A DNA stretch of 7,462 nt from Bacteroidota bacterium (GTDB lineage: Bacteria > Bacteroidota > Bacteroidia > Bacteroidales > F082). How positions within the stretch are numbered: the stretch's first letter is position 1; every line of letters starts with the position of its first letter. Position numbers and translations under genes: made by a program. The notes beneath the pieces are model-generated. The model was not told the origin of the DNA, searched no databases, and was given only the letters and a program-made list of their open reading frames with translations. Below, piece after piece: positions 1 to 6,532 of the stretch. The stretch lies in contig NYYH01000060.1 of NCBI GenBank assembly GCA_002686705.1, positions 1 to 7,462 on the forward strand. Direction: 5' to 3'.

Positions 1-166
1 AGTAAAATAAAACACAAGTGTGGCGCTTCAACTCGGTTGCAGGGTTGATGCGAGAGTCTCCGATAACAAAATTGCAGCCGCATGACTTACACTTATAACG
101 CTGTTTCTCACGCACAATCCCGTTTTTGACGATAGTGTCACTTTGGCATTCCTTGCATTGAATCAT
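1..166 (-). CDS. IS1-like zinc-ribbon transposase, N-terminal part (runs off the left edge)
   Basis: This is the first 55 residues of a protein read leftward and cut by the window edge. The start ATG (166-164) is preceded by GGAG (177-174) at 7 nt, the clearest reason for this start. The visible part is a zinc ribbon: Cys4-x2-Cys7, then Cys26-x2-Cys29, with an extra Cys31. Between them lies the run IVKNG..R.KQRYKCK.CG, followed by FVIGDSR. This arrangement is typical of the DNA-binding N terminus of IS1-like (InsA-type) and related zinc-ribbon transposases. The catalytic DDE part would lie outside the window, so intactness cannot be judged. By hand count the first 180 bases are about 43% G+C, well above the operon beside it, consistent with a mobile element of other origin. 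The exact IS family (IS1 versus IS1595 or similar) is uncertain. Confidence 0.72.
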   Translation of the reverse strand, partial: MIQCKECQSDTIVKNGIVREKQRYKCKSCGCNFVIGDSRINPATELKRHTCVLFY

Positions 167-180
167 TGCATTACTCCATT

Positions 181-200
181 TGCACTTTAAATAAAGTGCA
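181..200. repeat. 20-bp palindrome overlapping the transposase transcription start
   Basis: TGCACTTTA and TAAAGTGCA are perfect 9-bp inverted arms around a central AA. The palindrome touches the -10 box of the minus-strand promoter and covers its predicted start, and lies just upstream of the transposase Shine-Dalgarno. It could be a repressor site, a 5' hairpin limiting transposase translation, or part of the element's end structure. The sequence does not decide between these. Confidence 0.5.
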
Positions 201-228
201 CTATACCATATATCTATCTATGTGTAAA
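200..228 (-). promoter_or_regulatory. Putative sigma70-type promoter of the transposase gene
   Basis: On the minus strand, TTTACA (228-223) and TATAGT (205-200) are separated by exactly 17 bp. They lie about 35-60 bp upstream of the transposase ATG. The predicted transcription start falls near 193, inside the palindrome at 181-200. The call rests on sequence matches only. Confidence 0.5.
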
Positions 229-246
229 CACTCTCAAATATAGATC

Positions 247-275
247 TTGACATCGATTTTCATTTTCCATATATA
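247..275 (+). promoter_or_regulatory. Putative sigma70-type promoter of the ABC transporter operon
   Basis: A perfect TTGACA (247-252) is followed after 17 bp by TATATA (270-275), which matches the -10 consensus at its first four positions. The predicted start is near 282, leaving a leader of about 55 nt before the ATG at 338. It is the only well-formed promoter directly ahead of the operon. It is a sequence-match call without experimental support. Confidence 0.6.
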
Positions 276-289
276 ACCAATAGTTAATC

Positions 290-309
290 ATTTCCATTAA
301 AATGGAAAT
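290..309. promoter_or_regulatory. 20-bp palindrome just downstream of the operon start: candidate operator
   Basis: ATTTCCATT and AATGGAAAT are perfect 9-bp inverted arms around a central AA. The site begins 15 bp after the -10 box, about +8 to +28 of the predicted transcript, a classic position for a repressor operator. A matching half site, TTTCCAT, lies at 264-270, running into the -10 box. A dimeric sugar-responsive repressor (LacI, GntR or similar) would fit a catabolic transport operon, but no regulator gene is visible here. The alternative is a weak AT-rich leader hairpin. Confidence 0.5.
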
Positions 310-327
310 TTATTTAATTTAACTAAT

Positions 328-331
328 GGAG
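328..331 (+). promoter_or_regulatory. Shine-Dalgarno GGAG that sets the start of the binding-protein gene
   Basis: GGAG at 328-331 stands 6 nt before the ATG at 338. An in-frame ATG at 326 overlaps this motif and has no Shine-Dalgarno of its own, so 338 is the better start. The region between the operator palindrome and this site is very AT-rich and probably unstructured. Confidence 0.7.
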
Positions 332-337
332 CAAAAA

Positions 338-2260
338 ATGTATAAAAAAATTCTTTGTCATGTAGTAGTATTTTTTATGAGTGTAACATTGGTTTATGCT
401 GGAAAATACCAAGAGGCACCAATGCTTAAACGCCTTGTCGATCAAGGAAAATTACCACCGGTAGAGGAAAGACTGCCTGATAACCCTTGGGTCGTTGGTT
501 CTGGAGCCATAATAAGCGCGGAATGGTTGGATTTTAAAGTAGGCAAGTATAGTGACGGTAAACTTGCAATAACCGCAGATGTAGCGCCCAGGAGTTATCA
601 AATTGCAATTGGTGCAACTAATTTTTTAATAGCACCTGACCAAAGTACTTCTCCTGACAAAGTTAAAGGAGCTTTAGCAGAATGGGTCAAATGGAATGAT
701 GATTTTTCTATTTATACCATTAAAATTCGACCCGGACTTCGATGGTCCGACGGAGAACCAGTATCTACAGAAGACGTCAGATTTGTATTTGAGGATATCT
801 ACGGCAACAAAGAATTAGATATTCCATGCGGATCAAAAAGAAGATCATTATATACGCAAATGGATCCAAGAAAACCATGCGGCAAGCTAAATATTATTGA
901 TAAATACACTTTTTCAATTACATTTTCAGAACCTTATGGTTATTTCTTGTCGGAAATAACTACATGGATTCAAGATTACATGCAGATAATTCAACCTTCC
1001 CACTTTTTAAAGAAATATCATGCTAAGTATACGGATATTTCAAAATTGAATAAAATGGCAAAGAAAAATGGTGTGGAAGATTGGAAACAACTTTTTAGGC
1101 TAAAAGAAACAAATCATTTTGAGTATTGTTGTGCAAATGATCCAAATCTAATAGATGTACCGGTGCTGTATCCATATGTATTAGTAGAAACAGCAGACGA
1201 ATATATGAAAATAATGCGGAATCCTTATTTTGTTGCTGTTGATCCAGCAGGAAATCAACTTCCATACATTGACGGGTCAATTATTTATGGAATTCAGGAC
1301 AAAGAAGCACTTGTAATGAAATTAATTTCGGGTGAAGTAGATTTCTCTAATTCTGATTTTATGAAATTAGGAGATATGCCAACCTATGTCCAGAATGCAG
1401 AAAGAGGAGGTTACAATGTTTTGATAACAGGATCAATTAATGGACCGCCAACATTATTTGTAAACCAGGATTATGAATATGATAAACCTAACAGTCAGTG
1501 GCAGAAATTAATAAAAGATCCTAATAAAAGTTTTACAAGGGCATTAGCGTTAGCTATCAATAGTGAGGATATAAACAACGCTCTTTATTTCAATATGTAT
1601 GAAATGCCTAAAATAACAGCTGCAGAATACAATGTAGAAAAAGCAAATAAGCTTTTAGACGAAGCAGGAATGTCTAAAAAAGATAGAGCAGGCTATCGCA
1701 CATATCCTGATGGATCAGAATTTATGGCTACAATTGTAACTGGAAATATGTCACCAGATTTAATTGATATCACTGTCATGATGCAAAATTATTTTGATGC
1801 AGTAGGTTTAAATATTAATACAAAAATGTTAACTGGAAAAATATTGAGAGCTAGAGCACGAAATAATGAATTTAAATTAAAAGTAATATGGCATGACCAG
1901 CCTATTTGGTATTCGGGAATATCTCGTGATTATGATGTTTGTATGAAAGGAGACTATAGTTGCCAAACAATGAAATATTATGAATCTCAGGGAAAAGAAG
2001 GTTATAAGCCCCCACCGCATATGGTCGAACTTTACGACATTAATGCAAAAAGAATGTCAGTTCCACCTGAATCAGCTGAAGGCGCGAAACTATTTTCTGA
2101 ATTATTGCAGTGGTTCACCAAAGGGAATGCTGCTATATGGCCTATAGGTAAAATTAAAGTACCAAATATATTTAAAAAGAATATGAAGAATATACCAAAA
2201 GAAAATTATCCATATAATCTAGGGATTTCATCTTCTTCATTAATATGGTACTTTGACTGA
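338..2260 (+). CDS. ABC transporter periplasmic substrate-binding protein, family 5 (Opp/Dpp type; oligosaccharide likely)
   Basis: This is a 640-residue extracytoplasmic solute-binding protein that captures a ligand in the periplasm and delivers it to the permeases encoded next. Residues 1-21 form a signal peptide: MYKK, a hydrophobic core, then VYA before Gly22. There is no lipobox cysteine, so the protein is probably soluble. Residues about 125-155 carry the family 5 hallmark (YTIKIRPGLRWSDGEPVSTED...FVFEDI). The C-terminal lobe has the usual RALALAI and EKANKLLDEAG segments, but the loop between them (residues about 422-437) looks some 20 residues shorter than I expect. Six mature cysteines (164, 181, 264, 265, 535, 542) could form disulfides. 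The length (over 600 residues) and the PPVEERLPDNPWVV opening resemble sugar-associated rather than dipeptide members. The adjacent GH32-like gene also suggests a sugar ligand, though a peptide cannot be excluded. The start at 338 is chosen over 326 from the Shine-Dalgarno position. Confidence 0.9.
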   Translation: MYKKILCHVVVFFMSVTLVYAGKYQEAPMLKRLVDQGKLPPVEERLPDNPWVVGSGAIISAEWLDFKVGKYSDGKLAITADVAPRSYQIAIGATNFLIAPDQSTSPDKVKGALAEWVKWNDDFSIYTIKIRPGLRWSDGEPVSTEDVRFVFEDIYGNKELDIPCGSKRRSLYTQMDPRKPCGKLNIIDKYTFSITFSEPYGYFLSEITTWIQDYMQIIQPSHFLKKYHAKYTDISKLNKMAKKNGVEDWKQLFRLKETNHFEYCCANDPNLIDVPVLYPYVLVETADEYMKIMRNPYFVAVDPAGNQLPYIDGSIIYGIQDKEALVMKLISGEVDFSNSDFMKLGDMPTYVQNAERGGYNVLITGSINGPPTLFVNQDYEYDKPNSQWQKLIKDPNKSFTRALALAINSEDINNALYFNMYEMPKITAAEYNVEKANKLLDEAGMSKKDRAGYRTYPDGSEFMATIVTGNMSPDLIDITVMMQNYFDAVGLNINTKMLTGKILRARARNNEFKLKVIWHDQPIWYSGISRDYDVCMKGDYSCQTMKYYESQGKEGYKPPPHMVELYDINAKRMSVPPESAEGAKLFSELLQWFTKGNAAIWPIGKIKVPNIFKKNMKNIPKENYPYNLGISSSSLIWYFD

Positions 2261-2282
2261 CATTTCTACAATCTTTTAAGTT

Positions 2283-2317
2283 AAAAAAGGCCTTTCAATA
2301 GAAAGGCCTTTTTTTTT
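2283..2317 (+). terminator. Strong intrinsic terminator / attenuator between binding protein and permease genes
   Basis: AAAAAAGGCCTTTC (2283-2296) pairs perfectly with GAAAGGCCTTTTTT (2301-2314) around an AATA loop, and nine T follow from 2309. The 14-bp stem with a T tract is a textbook Rho-independent terminator. It lies 22 nt after the binding-protein stop and 13 nt before the first permease ATG. No good new promoter follows, so partial read-through is the simplest way to express the downstream genes. This would keep the binding protein in excess. The A tract also lets it work in the reverse direction. Confidence 0.9.
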
Positions 2318-2330
2318 GACAAAAATAAAT

Positions 2331-3317
2331 ATGATAATTTATATAATAAAGAGAATATTTTTACTTATTCCTTTAATATTTCTTATATCACTTTTATCAT
2401 TTATTGTAATACAGCTTCCTCCTGGAGATTATGTGGATGACTGGGAGTACAATATGAGGGCAGCAGGCTATATTCCATCCCCTGAAGAAATATTACAGAT
2501 GAAACAAAGATATAATCTTGATAAAGGATTATTTCAACAATATTTAAAATGGATTACTAACATATTATTAGAAGGAGATTTTGGTGTTTCATTTACATAT
2601 TACAAACCTGTATCAGAAATACTCTATGAAAGGGTTCCTAGGACGATAGCTATAAGTTTAGCAGCAATACTAGTACAGTGGGTAATTGCACTGCCTATTG
2701 GTATATATTCTGCTGTAAGAAAATATTCAGCATCAGATTATATTTTTACATTTATTGGTTTTATAGGTATATCAATACCTGGTTTTATGTTTGCCCTAGT
2801 ATTAGTGTATTTAGTATATATTAATACTGGTTATGCAATTACAGGTCTATATTCTGAAGCATATAGATACGCTCCATGGGATATAGATAAATTTATAGAT
2901 CTTTTAAAAAATGTTAGCATACCACTAATTGTTCTAGGAACTTCAGGTGCTGCTGTAATGATAAGGATATTAAGAAGTTCAATGTTAGATGAACTAGAAC
3001 GTCAGTATGTAACAACTGCTAGAAGTAAAGGATTGTCTGAGATAAAATTACTTTTCAAATATCCATTTAGAATTGCAATAAATCCTTTAATAAGTACTAT
3101 AGGATGGCTTCTTCCAGCAGTAGTAGGGGGAGAAGTAGTTATATCTAAAGTTTTGAACATGCCGACTACCGGGCCTGTTCTGTTAAAAGCATTGATGGGT
3201 GAAGATATGTATCTTGCAGGTGGTATTTTATTTTTATTAAGTTCGCTTACTGTAATAGGCACATTAATTTCGGACATTTTATTAGCATTATTAGATCCAC
3301 GCATTAGATACCAGTAA
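2331..3317 (+). CDS. ABC transporter permease, DppB/OppB-like (first membrane subunit)
   Basis: This is a 328-residue inner-membrane subunit of the importer, paired with the next permease to form the translocation path. The N terminus (MIIYIIKRIFLLIPLIFLIS) is the standard DppB/OppB first helix. A periplasmic segment with PPGDYVDD and the ERVPRTIAISL motif follow, then several hydrophobic spans. The cytoplasmic EAA-type coupling loop, which contacts the ATPases, is at residues about 225-245 (YVTTARSKGLSEIKLL), with its conserved Gly at 234. The protein ends with the usual LLDPRIRY. A TTG at 2316 is in frame but lies inside the terminator T tract, so the ATG at 2331 is preferred. No Shine-Dalgarno precedes either one. 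The gene ends in tandem TAA TAA stops, 38 nt before the next gene. Substrate specificity cannot be read from this subunit. Confidence 0.92.
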   Translation: MIIYIIKRIFLLIPLIFLISLLSFIVIQLPPGDYVDDWEYNMRAAGYIPSPEEILQMKQRYNLDKGLFQQYLKWITNILLEGDFGVSFTYYKPVSEILYERVPRTIAISLAAILVQWVIALPIGIYSAVRKYSASDYIFTFIGFIGISIPGFMFALVLVYLVYINTGYAITGLYSEAYRYAPWDIDKFIDLLKNVSIPLIVLGTSGAAVMIRILRSSMLDELERQYVTTARSKGLSEIKLLFKYPFRIAINPLISTIGWLLPAVVGGEVVISKVLNMPTTGPVLLKALMGEDMYLAGGILFLLSSLTVIGTLISDILLALLDPRIRYQ

Positions 3318-3332
3318 TAAAGAATTAATATT

Positions 3333-3356
3333 TTATTTAAAAATAATTATTTAAAA
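3333..3356 (+). repeat. Short AT-only direct repeat ahead of the second permease
   Basis: TTATTTAAAA occurs at 3333-3342 and again at 3347-3356, the second copy running into the permease start codon. There is no purine-rich Shine-Dalgarno in the gap. The repeat may just reflect base composition, or may provide an unstructured A-rich ribosome landing site. Confidence 0.3.
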
Positions 3357-4501
3357 TGAAAGAAAGTCATAAATTATTAATTGAAAAATATAAAAAACAA
3401 AAAATAAAGCATCAATATTACCAAGAAGCTCTTTACAGTGCATCTCAATTCAAGTTAATAAAATTAAAATTTAAAAAACACTTATTAGCTAGAATAAGTT
3501 TATATTTTTTAATCATTTTTTATTTAGTTGCTTTTTTTGCAGATTTTATTGCACCGTATCCTAAAAGTTTCAGGGTTCCTGAAATGCAGTATATTCCACC
3601 TAATATTGTAAGAATATATGATGATAAAATCGGGTTCACAACGCCATTTGTATACGGTCATAAAAAAACTTTAAACAAAAAAACTTTCAAGTGGGTTTAC
3701 AATGTAGATAAAGAAAAAATTCAGCATATACATTTTTTTATAAAAACCAAACCATACAAGATTTTAGATACAATTCCACTTTCAAGAAAATTTTTCGGAG
3801 TTAAAACAGGAACTATAAATTTATTTGGCACTAACAAACTTGGATTTGATCTATTTTCACAAACTATCTTTGCTTCTAGAATTTCTCTTTGTGTTGGCTT
3901 GGTTGGAGTTTTTATAAGTTTTTTTATTGGTGTGATACTAGGTGGAATTTCTGGATATTTTGGAGGAATAATTGATAATATAATTCAAAGAATAATTGAA
4001 TTATTTATTAGTATACCTCAAATACCACTATGGATAGCTTTGTCATCAGCCGTACCAGATCATTGGTCTGGAATAGAGACTTTTTTTGCTATTACAATTA
4101 TATTATCATTTGTAGGTTGGACTGGATTAGCCAGGGTGGTCAGAGGAAGATTAATTGCTTTAAGAGAAGAAGACTACGTAATGGCTGCAAAAGTATCAAA
4201 TGCAAGTAATTACATTATAATAAAAAGACATCTTATCCCAGGTTTTTTTAGTTATCTTATTGTACATGCGACATTAGCAATTCCACAAATGATACTTGGT
4301 GAAACAACACTAAGTTTTCTTGGTTTAGGCATACTTCCACCTGAAACTAGTTGGGGAGCATTATTACAGGAAGCACAGCAAATAACAATGATAGCTAATT
4401 ATCCTTGGTATCTTTTCCCTTGTTTATTTGTAATAGTAGCAGTTTTACTTTTTAATTTTATTGGAGACGGTATCAGGGATGCTGCCGATCCTTATACGTA
4501 A
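3356..4501 (+). CDS. ABC transporter permease, DppC/OppC-like, with enlarged periplasmic loop (second membrane subunit)
   Basis: This is a 381-residue second inner-membrane subunit of the importer. A basic cytoplasmic N-terminal stretch of about 45 residues precedes the first helix (about 46-63). A long periplasmic stretch of roughly 100 residues follows, then the core membrane domain from about residue 175 (SRISLCVGLVGV). The GTNKLGFDLFSQ segment before the core and GETTLSFLGLGILPPETSWG (about 314-333) are DppC/OppC signatures. The EAA-type coupling loop lies at about 270-292. At the position of its usual glycine it reads AAKVSNAS, with Asn282, which is unusual. The long loop is a feature I associate with sugar-linked family 5 importers and could contact the large binding protein. 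No Shine-Dalgarno is seen. The stop TAA shares its last A with the ATG of the next gene, indicating translational coupling. Confidence 0.9.
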   Translation: MKESHKLLIEKYKKQKIKHQYYQEALYSASQFKLIKLKFKKHLLARISLYFLIIFYLVAFFADFIAPYPKSFRVPEMQYIPPNIVRIYDDKIGFTTPFVYGHKKTLNKKTFKWVYNVDKEKIQHIHFFIKTKPYKILDTIPLSRKFFGVKTGTINLFGTNKLGFDLFSQTIFASRISLCVGLVGVFISFFIGVILGGISGYFGGIIDNIIQRIIELFISIPQIPLWIALSSAVPDHWSGIETFFAITIILSFVGWTGLARVVRGRLIALREEDYVMAAKVSNASNYIIIKRHLIPGFFSYLIVHATLAIPQMILGETTLSFLGLGILPPETSWGALLQEAQQITMIANYPWYLFPCLFVIVAVLLFNFIGDGIRDAADPYT

Positions 4502-5526
4502 TGATTATGGGAAAATTTAAATTAGAAATTGAAGATTTAAAAACATATTATTTTTTAGATGAAGGATTGCTCAAAGCTGTAGACGGAATAAATTTGCATT
4601 TGAAAAAGAAGGAGGTGGTAGGAATTATTGGAGAATCAGGTTGCGGGAAATCTGTTTTTGTTAAGTCTATTATGAGAATAATACAAAAACCTGGCTATCA
4701 TATTTCTGGTAAAATTAATTTAGAAATAGATAATAATGTAATTACTGATCTGGCAAGTTTAAATCCGACCGGTAATGAAATAAGAAAAATTCGTGGTAAG
4801 ATAATTTCAATGATCTTTCAAGAACCAATGACGAGCCTTTCACCAGTACACACAATTGGTTCACAAATAATTGAGACAATTATATTGCACAGGAATAGCA
4901 ACAAAAATGAGGCGAAAGAAATAGCCTTTGATATGATTGATGCTGTAGGCATTCCAAATCCTAAACAGAGGTTTTATGAATATCCTTATCAGTTTTCAGG
5001 TGGAATGAGACAAAGAGCTATGATTGCAATGGCACTATCCTGCAATCCATCAATTTTAATTGCTGATGAACCAACAACAGCTTTAGATGTAACAGTACAA
5101 GCACAAATTTTAGAATTAATTGATAAATTAAAGGATATCTATGGTACATCAATAATTTATATTACCCATGATTTAGGTGTAATAGCCGAAACTAGTGATA
5201 AAGTGTATGTAATGTACTTGGGAAAAATTGTAGAAATTTCTAATGTAAAAGAAATCTTTAATGAACCAAAACATCCTTATACTAAAGCGTTGATTAATTC
5301 AATTCCAAGAATAGATAAAGAATTAAAAAAATTAAAACCGATTGAAGGTAATGTGCCAGTACCAATAAATTTGGAATGGAAGTGTGGTTTCAGTAACAGA
5401 TGTGAATTTGTTACTTCCAAGTGTTTGAAATCTGTACCTGCTTTATCTGGAAGTGAAGAACATAAAGTAAGTTGTTTTTTATATAGTGATATTGAAGAAA
5501 ACAAAGATGAATGGAGTCAAATATAA
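4501..5526 (+). CDS. ABC transporter ATP-binding protein, DppD/OppD-like
   Basis: This is a 341-residue cytoplasmic ATPase that powers the importer, most likely as a heterodimer with the next gene product. All ABC motifs are present: Walker A GESGCGKS (44-51), Q-loop Gln107 in MIFQEP, signature SGGMRQR (166-172), Walker B ILIADEP with Glu190, D-loop ALD (194-196) and H-loop His223. Nothing suggests a dead site. The C-terminal extension (oligo_HPY type, after HPYTKAL) has four cysteines at 295, 301, 308 and 325. This pattern is found in Opp/Dpp ATPases and may hold an iron-sulfur cluster. The start overlaps the upstream stop by one base (TAATG). A second in-frame ATG at 4507 is possible, but coupling favours 4501. 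The 3' end overlaps the next gene by 20 nt. Confidence 0.95.
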   Translation: MIMGKFKLEIEDLKTYYFLDEGLLKAVDGINLHLKKKEVVGIIGESGCGKSVFVKSIMRIIQKPGYHISGKINLEIDNNVITDLASLNPTGNEIRKIRGKIISMIFQEPMTSLSPVHTIGSQIIETIILHRNSNKNEAKEIAFDMIDAVGIPNPKQRFYEYPYQFSGGMRQRAMIAMALSCNPSILIADEPTTALDVTVQAQILELIDKLKDIYGTSIIYITHDLGVIAETSDKVYVMYLGKIVEISNVKEIFNEPKHPYTKALINSIPRIDKELKKLKPIEGNVPVPINLEWKCGFSNRCEFVTSKCLKSVPALSGSEEHKVSCFLYSDIEENKDEWSQI

Positions 5527-6529
5527 TCTGTTAGAAATAAAATCAGTATCCAAAAATTTTTCAGTTTCAAAAGGCTTGTTTGGGAAAGTTACTGGTTCTA
5601 TTAAAGCAGTTGACGATGTCAGTTTAAGTATTGCACCAGGAGAATCCTTCGGGATAGTTGGTGAATCTGGGTCAGGCAAAACCACCTTAGGTCGATGTCT
5701 TATAAGAGCAATCGAACCCACAAATGGCTCAGTTATCTATAATATTGACGAAAATACTTCATTCGATTTGATTAGTTTAAACAAAACTGAATTAATCAAA
5801 GTTAAAAAATATTTTCATATGATTTTTCAAGATCCTTATTCATCCTTAAATCCTAGGATGACTGTTCTTGAATTGATTAAAGAACCTCTTTTATATAATA
5901 ATATTGCTAAGGGTAATGAAGCAAATTCAATAGTACACGATATTTTAAACGAAGTAGGTTTAGAAGTAAAGCATGCACATAGGTATGCTCATGCATTTAG
6001 TGGTGGTCAAAGACAACGTATAGGAGTTGCACGATCTTTAGTTGTAAAGCCTAAATTAATAATTTGCGATGAGCCAGTTTCAGCATTAGATGTATCAATT
6101 CAAGCCCAAATTCTTAATTTATTACAAAATCTTAAAGAAAAATACAACTTAACATACGTTTTTATTTCTCATGATTTGTCGGTAATTAAGCACATAACAA
6201 ATAAAGTTGCTGTTATGTATGTTGGAAATATTATTGAAATTTCAGATACAAATGAACTCTTCACCAATCCTCTTCACCCATATACAGAAGCATTATTGTC
6301 GTCTGTTCCTATCCCTGATACTAACGCCAAAAAGGAAAAAATTATACTTACCGGTGAAATCCCTAATCCTGCAGATCCTCCAAAAGGGTGTTTGTTTCAT
6401 CCAAGATGCAAATATGTAAAAAATATCTGTAAAGTAGAAAAACCTATTTTAAATGAAATAAAGACTAATCATTTTTCAGCATGTCTTTTTTCTAAGGAAT
6501 TAGATCTAAAATCTTTTTTATCTAAATAA
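5507..6529 (+). CDS. ABC transporter ATP-binding protein, DppF/OppF-like
   Basis: This is a 340-residue second ATPase of the importer. Its motifs are intact: Walker A GESGSGKT (52-59), Q-loop Gln108 in [13 protein letters not shown], signature SGGQRQR (165-171), Walker B LIICDEP with Glu189, D-loop ALD and H-loop His222. The SSLNPRMTV stretch and the N-terminal KGLFGK...KAVDDVSL are typical of the DppF/OppF half rather than DppD/OppD. The C-terminal oligo_HPY region has cysteines at 295, 301, 308 and 326, matching the partner's spacing almost exactly. The ATG at 5507 is preferred because its product begins close to the usual OppF N terminus. A GTG at 5486 in frame would add 7 residues. Either start overlaps the upstream gene. 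The stop is 3 nt from the next gene's ATG, so the hydrolase is very likely co-translated. Confidence 0.94.
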   Translation: MNGVKYNLLEIKSVSKNFSVSKGLFGKVTGSIKAVDDVSLSIAPGESFGIVGESGSGKTTLGRCLIRAIEPTNGSVIYNIDENTSFDLISLNKTELIKVKKYFHMIFQDPYSSLNPRMTVLELIKEPLLYNNIAKGNEANSIVHDILNEVGLEVKHAHRYAHAFSGGQRQRIGVARSLVVKPKLIICDEPVSALDVSIQAQILNLLQNLKEKYNLTYVFISHDLSVIKHITNKVAVMYVGNIIEISDTNELFTNPLHPYTEALLSSVPIPDTNAKKEKIILTGEIPNPADPPKGCLFHPRCKYVKNICKVEKPILNEIKTNHFSACLFSKELDLKSFLSK

Positions 6530-6532
6530 AAA

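Larger units (their letters stand above)
1..231 (-). mobile_element. End of an insertion sequence (partial, outer boundary not determined)
   Basis: The transposase start, its Shine-Dalgarno and its own promoter (-35 at 223-228) lie here, so the element should reach at least to about 228. I could not recognise a terminal inverted repeat or target-site duplication, because the other end is outside the window. The right boundary given is simply the end of the promoter region. The operon promoter starts at 247, so the element sits immediately upstream of it. Confidence 0.45.

Noticed and set aside
326..337. ATG at 326 as the binding-protein start
   Set aside because: It overlaps the GGAG that is well placed for the ATG at 338 and has no Shine-Dalgarno itself. 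The four extra residues (MEQK) are not needed for the signal peptide.
1095..1280. 61-codon minus-strand open frame
   Set aside because: It lies wholly within the binding-protein gene on the opposite strand, with low-complexity Leu/Gln content and no recognisable motif.
2316..2330. TTG at 2316 as the first permease start
   Set aside because: It lies inside the terminator T tract with no ribosome site. The ATG at 2331 gives the normal DppB-type N terminus.
3002..3304. 100-codon minus-strand open frame
   Set aside because: It is antisense to the conserved coupling-loop and C-terminal region of the first permease, with no family resemblance.
5277..5721. Two minus-strand open frames of 75 and 80 codons
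   Set aside because: Both are antisense to the ATPase genes. The second reads a mirrored Walker A region, a common shadow frame over ABC ATPases.
6207..6419. 70-codon plus-strand open frame in another frame
   Set aside because: It lies inside the second ATPase gene, whose own frame carries the conserved H-loop-distal and HPY-type sequence.
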